The notes under the pieces: model-generated | Seen by the model: the letters and a program-made list of their open reading frames with translations, nothing else | The model's database searches: none | Told to the model about the DNA's origin: nothing | Program-made: the position numbers and the translations under genes | In this document: piece by piece, positions 12,312-19,956 of the stretch | How the letters are laid out: each line of letters starts with the position of its first letter | Position numbering within the stretch: the stretch's first letter is position 1 | Assembly: GCA_002344625.1 (NCBI GenBank) | Contig: DDUE01000064.1 | Span: 1-19,956, forward strand | Direction of reading: 5' to 3' | DNA from: Rhodocyclaceae bacterium UBA2346 | GTDB lineage: Bacteria > Pseudomonadota > Gammaproteobacteria > Burkholderiales > Rhodocyclaceae | Length of the DNA: 19,956 bases

Positions 12312-13751
12312 TTACTGCCCGCCCATTTCCATCGGGTTGAAGGGCAGTCCATTCACGGTGAGCTCGCCGCCCTTGAATGCAAAGCGGGTGCTCATGATGC
12401 CGGCGTCGCGCTTCAGGAAGCCCTGCGCGGCCAGGGCCTCGATCTGCTGGTTGAACATTTCCGCCATCATCTGCGCTTCTTCTTCGGATTCCGCCTCGTT
12501 CGCCTGGAGTTCCGCCACGAAGGCTTCGGGCAGCGACAGCTCGCCGCTGGCGTCGAGCTTCTGCATCATCACGAACGGATTGCCCGTTTCCTCCGGCGCG
12601 AGGCCTTCGAAACGCGCGCGCGCCGCCAGTTGGGCATTGCCATGCCGGGTCGAGAAGCTGAGCCGATCCAGCCCCAGCTCGGGGTTGTGGCCGAGCAGCG
12701 CGAGCGCGGGTTCGGCAAGCGGTTCGAACAATACCGAGGGGTCTTCGGCGGCCGCGGCCTGGATCGCGGGGTCGCCGTACAGCGCCATCAACTTGGTGTA
12801 GAGCGTGGCCGCCGTGCGCGCATGGATGTTGCGCAGTGAGATGTCGTAGTGGGCGGGGCCGAAGTTCTGGTCGCCGACCTTGAAGGTGTCGGCGCCGACC
12901 TTGACGACCACGTCGATGAAATCACCGCGCGCGGGAATGTCGACGTCGTAGCGGATCCGTTCGAGCAGCACCGGCTGGCCCTGGGTTTCGCCGTCCGCGA
13001 AGGGGCCCACGTCCATGGTGTCGACGCCCATGCTCATCGAGCCGACATAGAACATCGGCTCGTTGTCGAAGAGGCGCTGTTGCGTGGCGTTCAGGCGCAT
13101 GCCCGCAAGCAGCATCCGGCCCTCGCCCTGGCGCACTTCGAGCTTGGGCATGTCGGCCGCCAGCGTGTAGGCCTTCATGCCGGGCGTGAAGTCGACGTTC
13201 GCGGTCAGGCCCGCCCAGGCCAGTTGGCCTGCCCCGCCCATGGCATCGGGCGGGAGCTCGACCGCGAAGGCCGGGCTCGTCATCTGTGCGTTGCCGCCAC
13301 CGCTGAAGTTGTAAGTGGTCCGGATATCGATCAAGTCTTTGTCGCCCAGAACCTTCGCGATCTCGGCGCGAATCTGATCGGAAAAGATCAGGCGCGAGTC
13401 GGCAATGCCGGCTGCGACGGTCTTGAAGTGGGGCAGCGGGCCGTGCGCGATGTCGGTCTTGACCGTAAGGCGGAGGGCCTCGGCGGGGATGTCCAGCGGC
13501 GGCGCGTCCGGATTCTGGCTGGCCATGGCCTGGAACCATTCGCGCGAGAGTTCGAACGTGACAGTTTCGGTGGCGCTGTATATGCCGCGCTGGTAATCGC
13601 GGCTGGCGACCGTTAGGTAGGGCAGATTGGCGACCTGCCGATATTGCTCGTCGTGAGCCGACTCTATCATCTTGCCCAGCCACCACGATGAGGCGGGAAA
13701 GGCTGCGACGACGGCAGCCGCGACGATGACGAGGCCAGTTTTCTTACTCAT
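12312..13751 (-). CDS. DUF945 / YdgA-family protein
   Basis: The product has 479 residues, close to the 502 of Escherichia coli YdgA. The N-terminal signal anchor MSKKTGLVIVAAAVVAAFPA leads to WWLGKMIES. Then comes the family's periplasmic repeat of beta strands: YQRGIYSATETVTFEL, IAHGPLPHFKTVAAGIADSRL, and a C-terminal FKGGELTVNGLPF. The family is found in proteobacterial inner membranes facing the periplasm, with unknown function. The reading frame stays open far upstream to 15155, but codon use and family alignment place the start at ATG 13751, with only a weak AGGA upstream on the minus strand. It is convergent with the protease gene and divergent from the HupK-like gene. Confidence 0.9.
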   Translation of the reverse strand: MSKKTGLVIVAAAVVAAFPASSWWLGKMIESAHDEQYRQVANLPYLTVASRDYQRGIYSATETVTFELSREWFQAMASQNPDAPPLDIPAEALRLTVKTDIAHGPLPHFKTVAAGIADSRLIFSDQIRAEIAKVLGDKDLIDIRTTYNFSGGGNAQMTSPAFAVELPPDAMGGAGQLAWAGLTANVDFTPGMKAYTLAADMPKLEVRQGEGRMLLAGMRLNATQQRLFDNEPMFYVGSMSMGVDTMDVGPFADGETQGQPVLLERIRYDVDIPARGDFIDVVVKVGADTFKVGDQNFGPAHYDISLRNIHARTAATLYTKLMALYGDPAIQAAAAEDPSVLFEPLAEPALALLGHNPELGLDRLSFSTRHGNAQLAARARFEGLAPEETGNPFVMMQKLDASGELSLPEAFVAELQANEAESEEEAQMMAEMFNQQIEALAAQGFLKRDAGIMSTRFAFKGGELTVNGLPFNPMEMGGQ

Positions 13752-14120
13752 GCTTGCTTGTTCCTGATGAAGTTCGCGGCGATTTGATTGCTGCTCGAAG
13801 GGGGGCGGGCGCACGCTGCGGCCTGACGCTGAACACCTGCGGGCGCGCAGGGTCATGCCAACGATATCGACCGCTCGCGATGATAGATGTAAACCCCGCT
13901 CATTCCCAGCCCGTGAAGCAGGTTTCCACACATCGGCGCGCACTGGAAAGGGTTGGCCCGCGGTACGCGCGTGATCGGGCGTCGCGACGGTATTACAATG
14001 GCCTCGCTGCAATCGGACTCCCGAAAAGACGCCGGGGCGGCCCGGGCTTTCTTGCCCCCTCGGGGGGTAGGCATGCGGAACGCTTGCCGGGGTTTTCATA
14101 ACATCACTGGGATCTACACC
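13752..14120. other. Intergenic region between divergent genes
   Basis: These 369 bases hold no gene I can support. A TACAAT at 13994-13999 could be a -10 for the gene at 14121, but no -35 stands out. A short GC hairpin, CCCCC-TC-GGGGG, lies near 14053-14064 and could shape the leader. Open frames crossing the region show no family resemblance. Confidence 0.5.
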
Positions 14121-15326
14121 ATGTCGGAGTCGTCGATGGCGCAGTCGGCCGTAGCGGAAACTGGCGAACATCCGCACTTCGACGCAATGGCGCCGCTGGT
14201 GCTCGAAGTGCGCTGGGACGGTACCCGGGTGCTGGCGGCGAGCGTGATCAACCCGCGCCCGCCGGCCGCACACCTGCTGGTGGGCAAGACGCTGGCCGAA
14301 GCGGGGGCGCTGGTGCCAAAACTGCTCGGGTCGTGCGGGCGGGCGCAGACGCTCGCCTTCGGCATGGCAGTGCGCGGCGCGGGCGTGACGGATGCGTCCG
14401 TGCCCGAGGCCTGGGAAGTAGAGCGCGCGCTCGCTGCCGAAATGGCGCAGGAGCACCTGTGGCGGCTGATGATCGACTGGCCGGCACTGTTCGGTCAGCC
14501 GATCCGGCGCGAACGTTTTGCCGAGCTGCATCGCCGGCTTGCCGGCGCCCGCGATTCGCGCCTCGCATTCCAGTTGGGGGGCGATCTTCTCGACTTGGTG
14601 GTGGTGGAATTGCTGGGAGGCTTCTTCGGCTCGTGGCGCGGTCCGCGCGGTCTGCGCGAATTCGTCGAATGCGCGCGCCGCGGCAGCACCGTCGGGAGCA
14701 CGCTCGCTGACCTGATCGAGCTGGGTTTGTCCACCTCCGAACAGGAGGCGGTGCCGATCCTGCCTTCGCTGTCGGCGGGGGCGTGGGCGCAGCGTTTCGG
14801 CGGGGTGCCCGACGACACCTTCTGCAGTGCCCCGACCTTCGGCGGGCTGGCGCACGAAGCCGGCGTCTTGTCGCGCCATGCCGATACCGCGCATCCGGCA
14901 TTGCTTCTGAGCCACCGCCACCGCTGCGCGGCCCGCCTGTTCGCGCGGGTGATCGATCTGTCGGAATGCGCGAGCCGCCTGCGCCATCCGCTTGCGAACG
15001 ACATGCCGGTGATCGTCGATTCGGCCCCGCTTGGCGAGAACGCTGGCCTGGCCTGCGTCGAAACCGCGCGCGGCTTGCTGATGCACGCCGTCAGGGTCGA
15101 AGGCGGACGCATTGCCGAATACGCGATCGTTGCGCCGACCGAGTGGAATTTTCATCCCGAGGGCGCCTTCGTGCGCGAAGCACTCGATACCGAGACCGCC
15201 TCGGCGGCGGCCGTTTCCTTACGCTTGAAGGCACTGGCGCTGGCGCTCGACCCCTGCCTGCCGTTCGAGTTGCGCCTGCTCGATGCCGATGGGGCGGCCG
15301 TGGATCCGGCGGTGCACGCTCAGTGA
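14121..15326 (+). CDS. NiFe-hydrogenase large-subunit-like (HupK-type) protein, metal site lost
   Basis: The product has 401 residues. The C-terminal third follows the NiFe-hydrogenase large subunit: ETARGLLMHAVRVEGGRIAEYAIVAPTEWNFHPEG (in two blocks, W342-N343-H345-P346) and DPCLPFEL at 377-384. In true large subunits the last motif is DPCxxCxxH. Here only C379 remains; F382 and R385 replace the other ligands, and no N-terminal RxCGxC is present. This matches HupK, a scaffold-like maturation protein of uptake hydrogenases, rather than a catalytic subunit. No other hyp or hup gene is in the window. The start MSESSMAQ at 14121 is preferred to upstream in-frame options because family similarity begins after it. 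The ribosome site is weak. Confidence 0.75.
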   Translation: MSESSMAQSAVAETGEHPHFDAMAPLVLEVRWDGTRVLAASVINPRPPAAHLLVGKTLAEAGALVPKLLGSCGRAQTLAFGMAVRGAGVTDASVPEAWEVERALAAEMAQEHLWRLMIDWPALFGQPIRRERFAELHRRLAGARDSRLAFQLGGDLLDLVVVELLGGFFGSWRGPRGLREFVECARRGSTVGSTLADLIELGLSTSEQEAVPILPSLSAGAWAQRFGGVPDDTFCSAPTFGGLAHEAGVLSRHADTAHPALLLSHRHRCAARLFARVIDLSECASRLRHPLANDMPVIVDSAPLGENAGLACVETARGLLMHAVRVEGGRIAEYAIVAPTEWNFHPEGAFVREALDTETASAAAVSLRLKALALALDPCLPFELRLLDADGAAVDPAVHAQ

Positions 15327-15355
15327 GCGCTGGCCTTGGGCCGCCGCGCCAGCGC
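15327..15355. terminator. Hairpin between convergent genes
   Basis: GCGCTGGC (15327-15334) and GCCAGCGC (15348-15355) pair perfectly around a 13-base loop, starting on the base after the HupK-like stop and ending 14 bases before the zur stop. No T tract follows. It is a plausible bidirectional terminator. Confidence 0.4.
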
Positions 15356-15369
15356 AGGCACGAGGCGCG

Positions 15370-15837
15370 TCAGCCTTCGTGCTGACAGGCTTGGCAGATC
15401 GCGCTGATCTCGATCTCGGGGCCGACCAGGATATGCCCGGCCCGGGCGAGGCTGCGCGTGAGCGCCGCCGACGCTTCGTGATCGTGCAGCTCGGTCACCT
15501 GGCCGCAGCGCGGGCACACCAGGAACAGGCCGGCGTCGTCATGGACTTCCTGGTTGCAGGCGATGAACTGGTTGGTGCGCCCGATCTTGTGCGCCAGGCC
15601 CTGATCGATGAGAAAGTCCAGCGCGCGGTACACGGTGGGTGGTGTCGCGCCCGGGTGCTCCGACTTCATCTGTTCCAGAAGGTCGTACGCCTTCACGCCA
15701 CCGGGCTGGCGCCGCAGCAGGCGCAGGATGTGGCGGCGAATCGGGGTGAGGCTTGCGCCGTGCTCTTTGCAGCGGCTCGCCGCCTGATCGAGAAAGGTCT
15801 GCTCGTCTGCGGGCGCGGCATGTCGGGTTTCGGTCAT
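15370..15837 (-). CDS. zur: Zinc uptake regulator Zur (Fur family)
   Basis: The product has 155 residues. The winged-helix part contains LTPIRRHILRLLR and PPTVYRALDFLIDQGLAHK, which is close to Zur and unlike Fur. Structural-zinc cysteine pairs CPRC (in LVCPRCGQVTEL) and CQAC (in the C-terminal AICQACQHEG) are present. It should repress zinc-uptake and zinc-sparing genes when zinc is plentiful. The start MTETRHAAP at 15837 fits family length; the frame continues upstream without similarity. No clear ribosome site is seen. It is divergent from dksA-cobW, and I see no canonical palindromic Zur box in the 203 bases between them. Confidence 0.86.
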   Translation of the reverse strand: MTETRHAAPADEQTFLDQAASRCKEHGASLTPIRRHILRLLRRQPGGVKAYDLLEQMKSEHPGATPPTVYRALDFLIDQGLAHKIGRTNQFIACNQEVHDDAGLFLVCPRCGQVTELHDHEASAALTRSLARAGHILVGPEIEISAICQACQHEG

Positions 15838-15975
15838 TGGCGTGCAAACCGGGCGCGCCGGCTCACTTTCGGTCTGTGATCGTGGATTTTGCCTGAAGAA
15901 GAGGGATTCGCAAGTCCCCGCCAGCGCCCCCCGGCGGCGGTGATTACCCGGATCGGGCGCCGACCGGCAACTCGG

Positions 15976-16005
15976 TCTGACGCTGATCCGAGTTTCGTGT
16001 ATTGT
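15976..16005 (+). promoter_or_regulatory. Possible dksA promoter
   Basis: TCTGAC (15976-15981), 18 bases, then TATTGT (16000-16005). Both boxes are partial matches. The position, about 35 bases before ATG 16041, suits a short leader. Confidence 0.35.
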
Positions 16006-16040
16006 GCGGCCCGTTAGTGTTTTCACCCGGAGGAGGCAGC

Positions 16041-16475
16041 ATGAGCGCCGTCAAGAACGAATCCACCCAAACGCTGACCCGCGAGCAGTTGCTCGCTGCG
16101 CCGGAGGACGATTACATGTCCGACGCGCAGCTCGAGTTTTTTCGCGAGTTGCTCCAGGCCGAGAAGCAGGCGCTCGTCGATGCCGCGCGCGCGACCACGG
16201 TGAGCCTGCAGGACAACGAGGCCACGCCCGACTGGACCGACCGCGCCACGGTCGAGGAAGAGCATGCCCTCGAGCTGCGCGTGCGCGACCGCGAGCGCAA
16301 GCTGATGAAGAAGATCGACGAGGCCCTTGCGCGCATCAAGGACAGCAGCTACGGCTGGTGCGAGGAAACCGGCGAGCCGATCGGATTGCCGCGGCTGCTG
16401 GCACGCCCGACCGCGACGCTGAGCCTCGAGGCGCAGGAGCGGCACGAGGCGCTAGAGCGCGTCTCGCGCGGCTAG
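16041..16475 (+). CDS. dksA: RNA polymerase-binding factor DksA, single-cysteine type
   Basis: The product has 144 residues. The coiled-coil hairpin carries the essential tip DWTDRA at 64-69 (DxxDxA). The globular part WCEETGEPIGLPRLLARPTATLSLEAQERHE keeps one cysteine (C107) of the four that bind zinc in Escherichia coli DksA. The others are Thr, Ser and Ala. One-cysteine DksA is common in alpha- and betaproteobacteria and should fold without zinc. With ppGpp it regulates rRNA and amino-acid promoters. ATG 16041 has an unusually strong GGAGGAGG at 16029-16036. The cobW-type gene follows two bases after its stop. Confidence 0.94.
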   Translation: MSAVKNESTQTLTREQLLAAPEDDYMSDAQLEFFRELLQAEKQALVDAARATTVSLQDNEATPDWTDRATVEEEHALELRVRDRERKLMKKIDEALARIKDSSYGWCEETGEPIGLPRLLARPTATLSLEAQERHEALERVSRG

Positions 16476-16477
16476 AC

Positions 16478-17611
16478 ATGGCGGCGGCCGGGCCGGTGCC
16501 CTCCGGCCGGGACGACCGGAGGGTGCCGGTCGTCCTGCTCACCGGATTCCTGGGGGCCGGCAAGACCACGCTCCTCAATCACCTGCTGGGCCTGCCCGAG
16601 TTCGCGCGCACGGCGGTGCTGATCAACGAGTTCGGCGCGGTCGGGGTCGATCATCATCTGGTCGACAAGATCGACGAGACCTTGCTGGTGCTCGACTCGG
16701 GCTGTATCTGCTGCAGCGTGCAGGGTGACTTGGTACGCGCGCTCAAGAACCTCTTCGCACGCGCGGCACGGCGCGAGATCGGACCGGTCGACCGGGTGCT
16801 GATCGAGACGACCGGCATGGCCGACCCCGCGCCGGTGATCCACACGCTGACCGAAGACGCGTTCATCGGTGACCGGTTCCGCTGCGACGGCGTGGTGACT
16901 GCGGTGGACGCGACCCACGGCGGCGGCCAGATCGATGCCCATCGCGAGGCATTGCGCCAGGTGGTCATGGCCGATCGGCTATTGATCACCAAGTGCGATC
17001 TCGCGCCGGCGGATGAACGCGCGCGACTGGCCGAGCGACTGGCCCGGCTCAACCCCGGTGCCGCGCAGATCGAAGTTTTTCATGGCCAGCCGCCCGCCGG
17101 GGCGATCGCCTCGTGCGGCTTGTACGACACGTCGGCCAAGTCGCCCGATGTGGCGTTGTGGCTGGGCGAAGAGCGTGCGCTGGCCGAGCTTGGCCGCATT
17201 CAGGCGGCCGCGGCGGCACCGCTCTGGCGCCGCTCGCCCGGGGTGCCACCCGCCGCGCCGCGCCGGCATGACGCGTCCGTGACGACCTTCGTATTGCGCT
17301 TCGACCAACCGCTCGACTGGCTGGGTTTTTGCGATGGCCTCGGGCTGCTGCTCGAGGTCTTCGGCGAACGCATCCTGCGCATCAAGGGTTTGCTCAATAT
17401 TGCCGGCGACCCCCAGCCCCGGGTGGTCCAGTGCGTTCAACATGTCGCGTATCCGCCGACCAGCCTCGCGGCGTGGCCGGACGACGGACCGTACGCCGAC
17501 CGGTTGAGCCGGCTGGTATTCATCGTGCGCGAACTGCAGGCGGATGCCGTCGCCGATCTGCTGGGCGGACTCGCGGGGCAGCCGGCGTCGATAGTCCTTG
17601 CGAGCCGGTAG
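16478..17611 (+). CDS. CobW/COG0523 G3E-family GTPase, putative metal chaperone
   Basis: The product has 377 residues. The P-loop GFLGAGKTT is at 23-31, the metal-binding C76-I-C78-C79 lies in DSGCICCSV, and the guanine motif is TKCD in place of NKxD. The CobW C-terminal domain contains RILRIKGLLNIAG and the closing LVFIVREL. COG0523 proteins load zinc, cobalt or other metals into client enzymes. Context with Zur across the divergent intergenic region makes a zinc role plausible but unproven. ATG 16478 is two bases after the dksA stop, so the genes are surely cotranscribed and probably coupled. Confidence 0.93.
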   Translation: MAAAGPVPSGRDDRRVPVVLLTGFLGAGKTTLLNHLLGLPEFARTAVLINEFGAVGVDHHLVDKIDETLLVLDSGCICCSVQGDLVRALKNLFARAARREIGPVDRVLIETTGMADPAPVIHTLTEDAFIGDRFRCDGVVTAVDATHGGGQIDAHREALRQVVMADRLLITKCDLAPADERARLAERLARLNPGAAQIEVFHGQPPAGAIASCGLYDTSAKSPDVALWLGEERALAELGRIQAAAAAPLWRRSPGVPPAAPRRHDASVTTFVLRFDQPLDWLGFCDGLGLLLEVFGERILRIKGLLNIAGDPQPRVVQCVQHVAYPPTSLAAWPDDGPYADRLSRLVFIVRELQADAVADLLGGLAGQPASIVLASR

Positions 17612-17630
17612 CGGCTGACCGCATCGACGC

Positions 17631-17651
17631 ACACCGCCCGCCGGGCGGTGT
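17631..17651 (+). terminator. Hairpin after the CobW-type gene
   Basis: ACACCGCCC and GGGCGGTGT form a perfect nine-base stem with a GCC loop, 19 bases after the stop. No T run follows, so rho-independent termination would be weak. Confidence 0.5.
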
Positions 17652-17728
17652 ATCCACGGCGTGCCGCCTGATCTGCTTCGCATGTTCCGTGCTACAGTCC
17701 GTACCGGTTTTTCTTGCCGCGATCGAAC

Positions 17729-18355
17729 GTGACCATCAGCATCTACGCGCTCAAGCCGCGCTTTCAGGCCTTGTTGCGACCTTTCGTGCGCCGGCTGGCG
17801 GCGCGCGGGGTGAGCGCCAACGCAGTCACCCTGGCCGCGATGTCGCTCTCCGTCGCGCTCGGGGCGGTGTTGTTCTGGTGCGCCGGGCAGGCCGCGCTGT
17901 TCCTGCTGTTGCCGGCATGGATGTTCGTGCGCATGGCCTTCAACGCGATCGACGGCATGCTGGCGCGCGAGTTCGGCCAGCAGTCACCGCTGGGGGCGTA
18001 TCTCAACGAACTGTGCGACGTGGTGTCGGACGCCGCCCTGTATCTACCCTTTGCGCTGATTGCGCCGTTCGGCTGGGGCAGCGTGGGGGCGGTCATTTTT
18101 TTCTCGGTGGTTTCGGAAATGGCGGGCGCGCTCGCGCCGATGGTCGGCGCGGCCCGCCGCTATGACGGTCCGATGGGCAAGAGCGATCGTGCACTCGTTT
18201 TCGGGGCCCTGGGCCTGTGGCTGGGGTTGGCGGGCAGCCTGCCGGCATGGGCATGGTGGATCATGCCGGCGGTGGCCGTGGCGATCGTCGCCAACACCGT
18301 GAATCGCGTGCGCGGCGGCGTGCGCAATGCCCGCAGCAGCTCGGATGCGGGCTGA
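17729..18355 (+). CDS. ynbA: CDP-alcohol phosphatidyltransferase, YnbA-like
   Basis: The product has 208 residues and is an integral membrane enzyme. It opens ISIYALKPRFQALLRP like YnbA. The CDP-alcohol transferase motif reads NAIDGMLARE, then LGAYLNELCDVVSD. The first and third acidic positions of the consensus are Asn here. The same Asn residues are, from memory, typical of YnbA-like members, so catalysis may differ from phosphatidylglycerophosphate synthase. Downstream GKSDRALVFG is another family block. The start is GTG 17729, which matches the YnbA N-terminus; TTG 17714 in the same frame is an alternative, and neither has a good ribosome site. It precedes a YnbC-like gene by 18 bases, matching the ynbABCD arrangement without ynbB between them. 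Confidence 0.85.
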   Translation: MTISIYALKPRFQALLRPFVRRLAARGVSANAVTLAAMSLSVALGAVLFWCAGQAALFLLLPAWMFVRMAFNAIDGMLAREFGQQSPLGAYLNELCDVVSDAALYLPFALIAPFGWGSVGAVIFFSVVSEMAGALAPMVGAARRYDGPMGKSDRALVFGALGLWLGLAGSLPAWAWWIMPAVAVAIVANTVNRVRGGVRNARSSSDAG

Positions 18356-18373
18356 AGATCTGCAAGGACAATC

Positions 18374-19956
18374 ATGCCGATGAGTGCCCCCCGACCCGTT
18401 CGCGAATGCCACTTCGAAACCCACGACGGCGTGAAGCTGTTCTATCGCCACTGGCCCGCATCGGCACCACGCCGCGGTGCGGTGGCGATGTTTCATCGCG
18501 GGCACGAACACTCCGGGCGCATGGCGCACCTGGTGGACGAGCTGGATCTGCCGGCGTTCGACTTCTTCGCGTGGGATGCGCGTGGCCATGGCTTGTCGCC
18601 CGGCGCGCGCGGCCATTCGCCGAGCTTTGGTACTTCTGTCCGCGACGTGCAGGATTTCGTCGCGCACCTGCGCGACGGGCACGGGATCGAGCAGGGCGAT
18701 CTCGCGATGCTCGCGCAGAGCGTCGGCGCGGTGGTGGTGGCAGCCTGGGCCCATGATTACGCGCCAAAGGTGCGCTGCCTGGTGCTCGCGTCGCCGGCGT
18801 TCAAAGTCAAGCTGTACGTGCCGTTCGCGCGTACCGGACTTGCGCTCATGGCCAGGCTGCGCGGCAACTTCTTTGTCAACAGTTATGTCAAGGCCCGATT
18901 CCTGACCCATGACCGTGCGCGCCAGGCATCCTACGATGCCGATCCGCTGATCGCGCGCGCGATCTCGGTGAATATCCTGCTCGGTCTGTATGAGGCGGCC
19001 GAGCGGGTGGTCGCCGATGCGCAGGCGATCGGCGTGCCGACGCAACTGCTGATATCGGGGGCCGATTGGGTGGTGCATCGCGGCCCCCAGCATGCGTTCT
19101 TCGCGCGCCTGGGATCGCGGGTCAAGGAGCAGCACGTGCTCGAGGGTTTCTACCACGACACCCTCGGCGAGTCGAATCGCCGCGACGCCACCGAGCGCGC
19201 GCGCGCGTTCATCCTGCGGCAGTTCGAGAGGCCGCAGCCCGTCCCCGATCTTCTCAATGCGGACCGGCACGGTCCCACCTTCGAAGAGGCGCGCGCGCTG
19301 GCGCGACCGCTGGCAGCTTCGAGTCCGCGCGCTTGGTGGTGGGCCGCCTATCGGGCCAACTTGCGGCTGGGGCGCGGCTTGTCGGACGGGATCCGGCTGG
19401 GGTTCGAGACCGGCTTCGATTCCGGCAGCACGCTCGACTATGTGTATCGCAACACGGCCAGCGGTGCCGGCCCGCTGGGGCGCCTGATCGACCGGCATTA
19501 TCTCGATGCGATCGGCTGGCGCGGCATCCGGCAGCGCAAGCTCAATGTCGAAGGGCTCCTGGTCAAGGCGCTCGGGCTGCTCGAGTCGGCGCGGCGACCG
19601 CTGCGGGTCGTGGATATTGCCGCGGGCCATGGTCGCTACGTGCTCGAGGCGCTCGAGAAGGCCGCCCACCGACCCGAATCCATCCTGCTGCGCGATTACA
19701 GCGACATCAATGTGCGCGACGGCGCGGCCCTCATCCGCGCGAAAGGGCTGGAAGGGATTGCCCGTTTCGAAAAGGGCGATGCCTTCGATCGCGCGTCGAT
19801 CGCCGCGATCACGCCGGCACCGACGGTGGCCATCGTGTCGGGGCTGTACGAGCTGTTTCCCGGCAATGCCGACGTGATGCGTTCGCTGGCCGGCCTGGCC
19901 GACGCGATCGCGCCGGGTGATTACCTGATCTACACCGGCCAGCCCTGGCATCCGCA
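18374..19956 (+). CDS. ynbC: Bifunctional alpha/beta hydrolase / SAM methyltransferase, YnbC-like (3' end cut)
   Basis: The frame is open from ATG 18374 to the right edge, 527 codons. YnbC has about 585, so some 60 are missing. AAGGA at 18364-18368 supports the start. The N-terminal alpha/beta hydrolase spans about 10-280: HRGHEHSGRM, the nucleophile S116 in MLAQSVGAVV (GxSxG relaxed to AxSxG), D231 in ISGADW and H261 in GFYHDT. A second domain contains the SAM-binding VVDIAAGHGRY with D414 and later GLYELFPGN. The pairing of a lipase-like hydrolase with a methyltransferase, next to a CDP-alcohol transferase, points to phospholipid or envelope lipid metabolism. The actual substrate is unknown. 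Confidence 0.9.
   Translation, partial: MPMSAPRPVRECHFETHDGVKLFYRHWPASAPRRGAVAMFHRGHEHSGRMAHLVDELDLPAFDFFAWDARGHGLSPGARGHSPSFGTSVRDVQDFVAHLRDGHGIEQGDLAMLAQSVGAVVVAAWAHDYAPKVRCLVLASPAFKVKLYVPFARTGLALMARLRGNFFVNSYVKARFLTHDRARQASYDADPLIARAISVNILLGLYEAAERVVADAQAIGVPTQLLISGADWVVHRGPQHAFFARLGSRVKEQHVLEGFYHDTLGESNRRDATERARAFILRQFERPQPVPDLLNADRHGPTFEEARALARPLAASSPRAWWWAAYRANLRLGRGLSDGIRLGFETGFDSGSTLDYVYRNTASGAGPLGRLIDRHYLDAIGWRGIRQRKLNVEGLLVKALGLLESARRPLRVVDIAAGHGRYVLEALEKAAHRPESILLRDYSDINVRDGAALIRAKGLEGIARFEKGDAFDRASIAAITPAPTVAIVSGLYELFPGNADVMRSLAGLADAIAPGDYLIYTGQPWHP

Noticed and set aside
13752..15155. Upstream extension of the DUF945 frame towards a 947-residue protein
   Set aside because: Family similarity and the signal anchor begin at MSKKTG (13751); the extension is antisense to the HupK-like gene and lacks recognisable sequence.
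15838..16040. Zur box in the zur-dksA intergenic region
   Set aside because: No GTTAT-N-ATAAC-like palindrome is visible on either strand.
16004..16477. Open frame leading into the CobW-type gene and overlapping dksA
   Set aside because: It is an Arg-rich shadow in another frame of dksA; the GTPase family start fits ATG 16478.
1..19956. CRISPR array, tRNA, rRNA or insertion sequence
   Set aside because: No regularly spaced short repeats, tRNA or rRNA signatures, or transposase frames were seen; the only repeated elements are attC sites.

Overview
The window looks like a high-GC betaproteobacterial chromosome, probably Rhodocyclales-like. The evidence is the GC-rich housekeeping genes, a one-cysteine DksA, and betaproteobacterial-type neighbours (zur, dksA-cobW, prfC, ynbA/ynbC). 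The genus assignment is inference. The left quarter is visibly more AT-rich and reads as a different kind of DNA.

Positions 1 to about 4705 are an integron gene-cassette array. It holds nine attC recombination sites (attC1-attC9), each with a GTTRRRY-type core, that separate small promoter-poor genes. For six of eight testable cassettes the core at the left end is the exact reverse complement of the R'' box in that cassette's own attC, as expected for a cassette that once circularised. No integrase or attI is present; from cassette orientation they should lie left of the window. Cargo in order: the tail of an unknown gene; an 87-aa unknown; a 365-aa HExxH metallopeptidase; a two-gene cassette (123-aa soluble plus about 72-aa membrane protein); a dCMP/cytidine-deaminase-fold protein; an ASCH-domain protein; an orphan HigA antitoxin with a fossil of its HigB toxin; a reversed yefM-yoeB toxin-antitoxin pair; an internally deleted GNAT acetyltransferase; and a two-helix bacterial PH-domain protein. 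A vapBC pair (5213-5793) with its own promoter/operator sits at the edge, where attC sites are no longer recognisable.

From 6010 the region is ordinary core chromosome. A CPA2-type cation:proton antiporter with C-terminal universal-stress-like domains is followed 12 bases later by an XRE regulator fused to a PTS EIIA-like domain that has lost its phosphorylatable histidine. Then come a divergent ribose-phosphate pyrophosphokinase (minus strand), prfC (release factor 3), a membrane-anchored retropepsin-like protease, and a DUF945/YdgA-family protein (minus strand).

The last part holds a degenerate NiFe-hydrogenase large-subunit-like (HupK-type) protein, zur (minus strand) facing dksA and a CobW-type GTPase (a likely metal/zinc and transcription-control neighbourhood), and a ynbA-ynbC pair of envelope-lipid type genes. 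The final gene runs off the right edge. The most unusual material is the cassette array, with candidate defence or stress genes and visible cassette decay. The inactive EIIA regulator beside an antiporter and the lone HupK-like gene come next.
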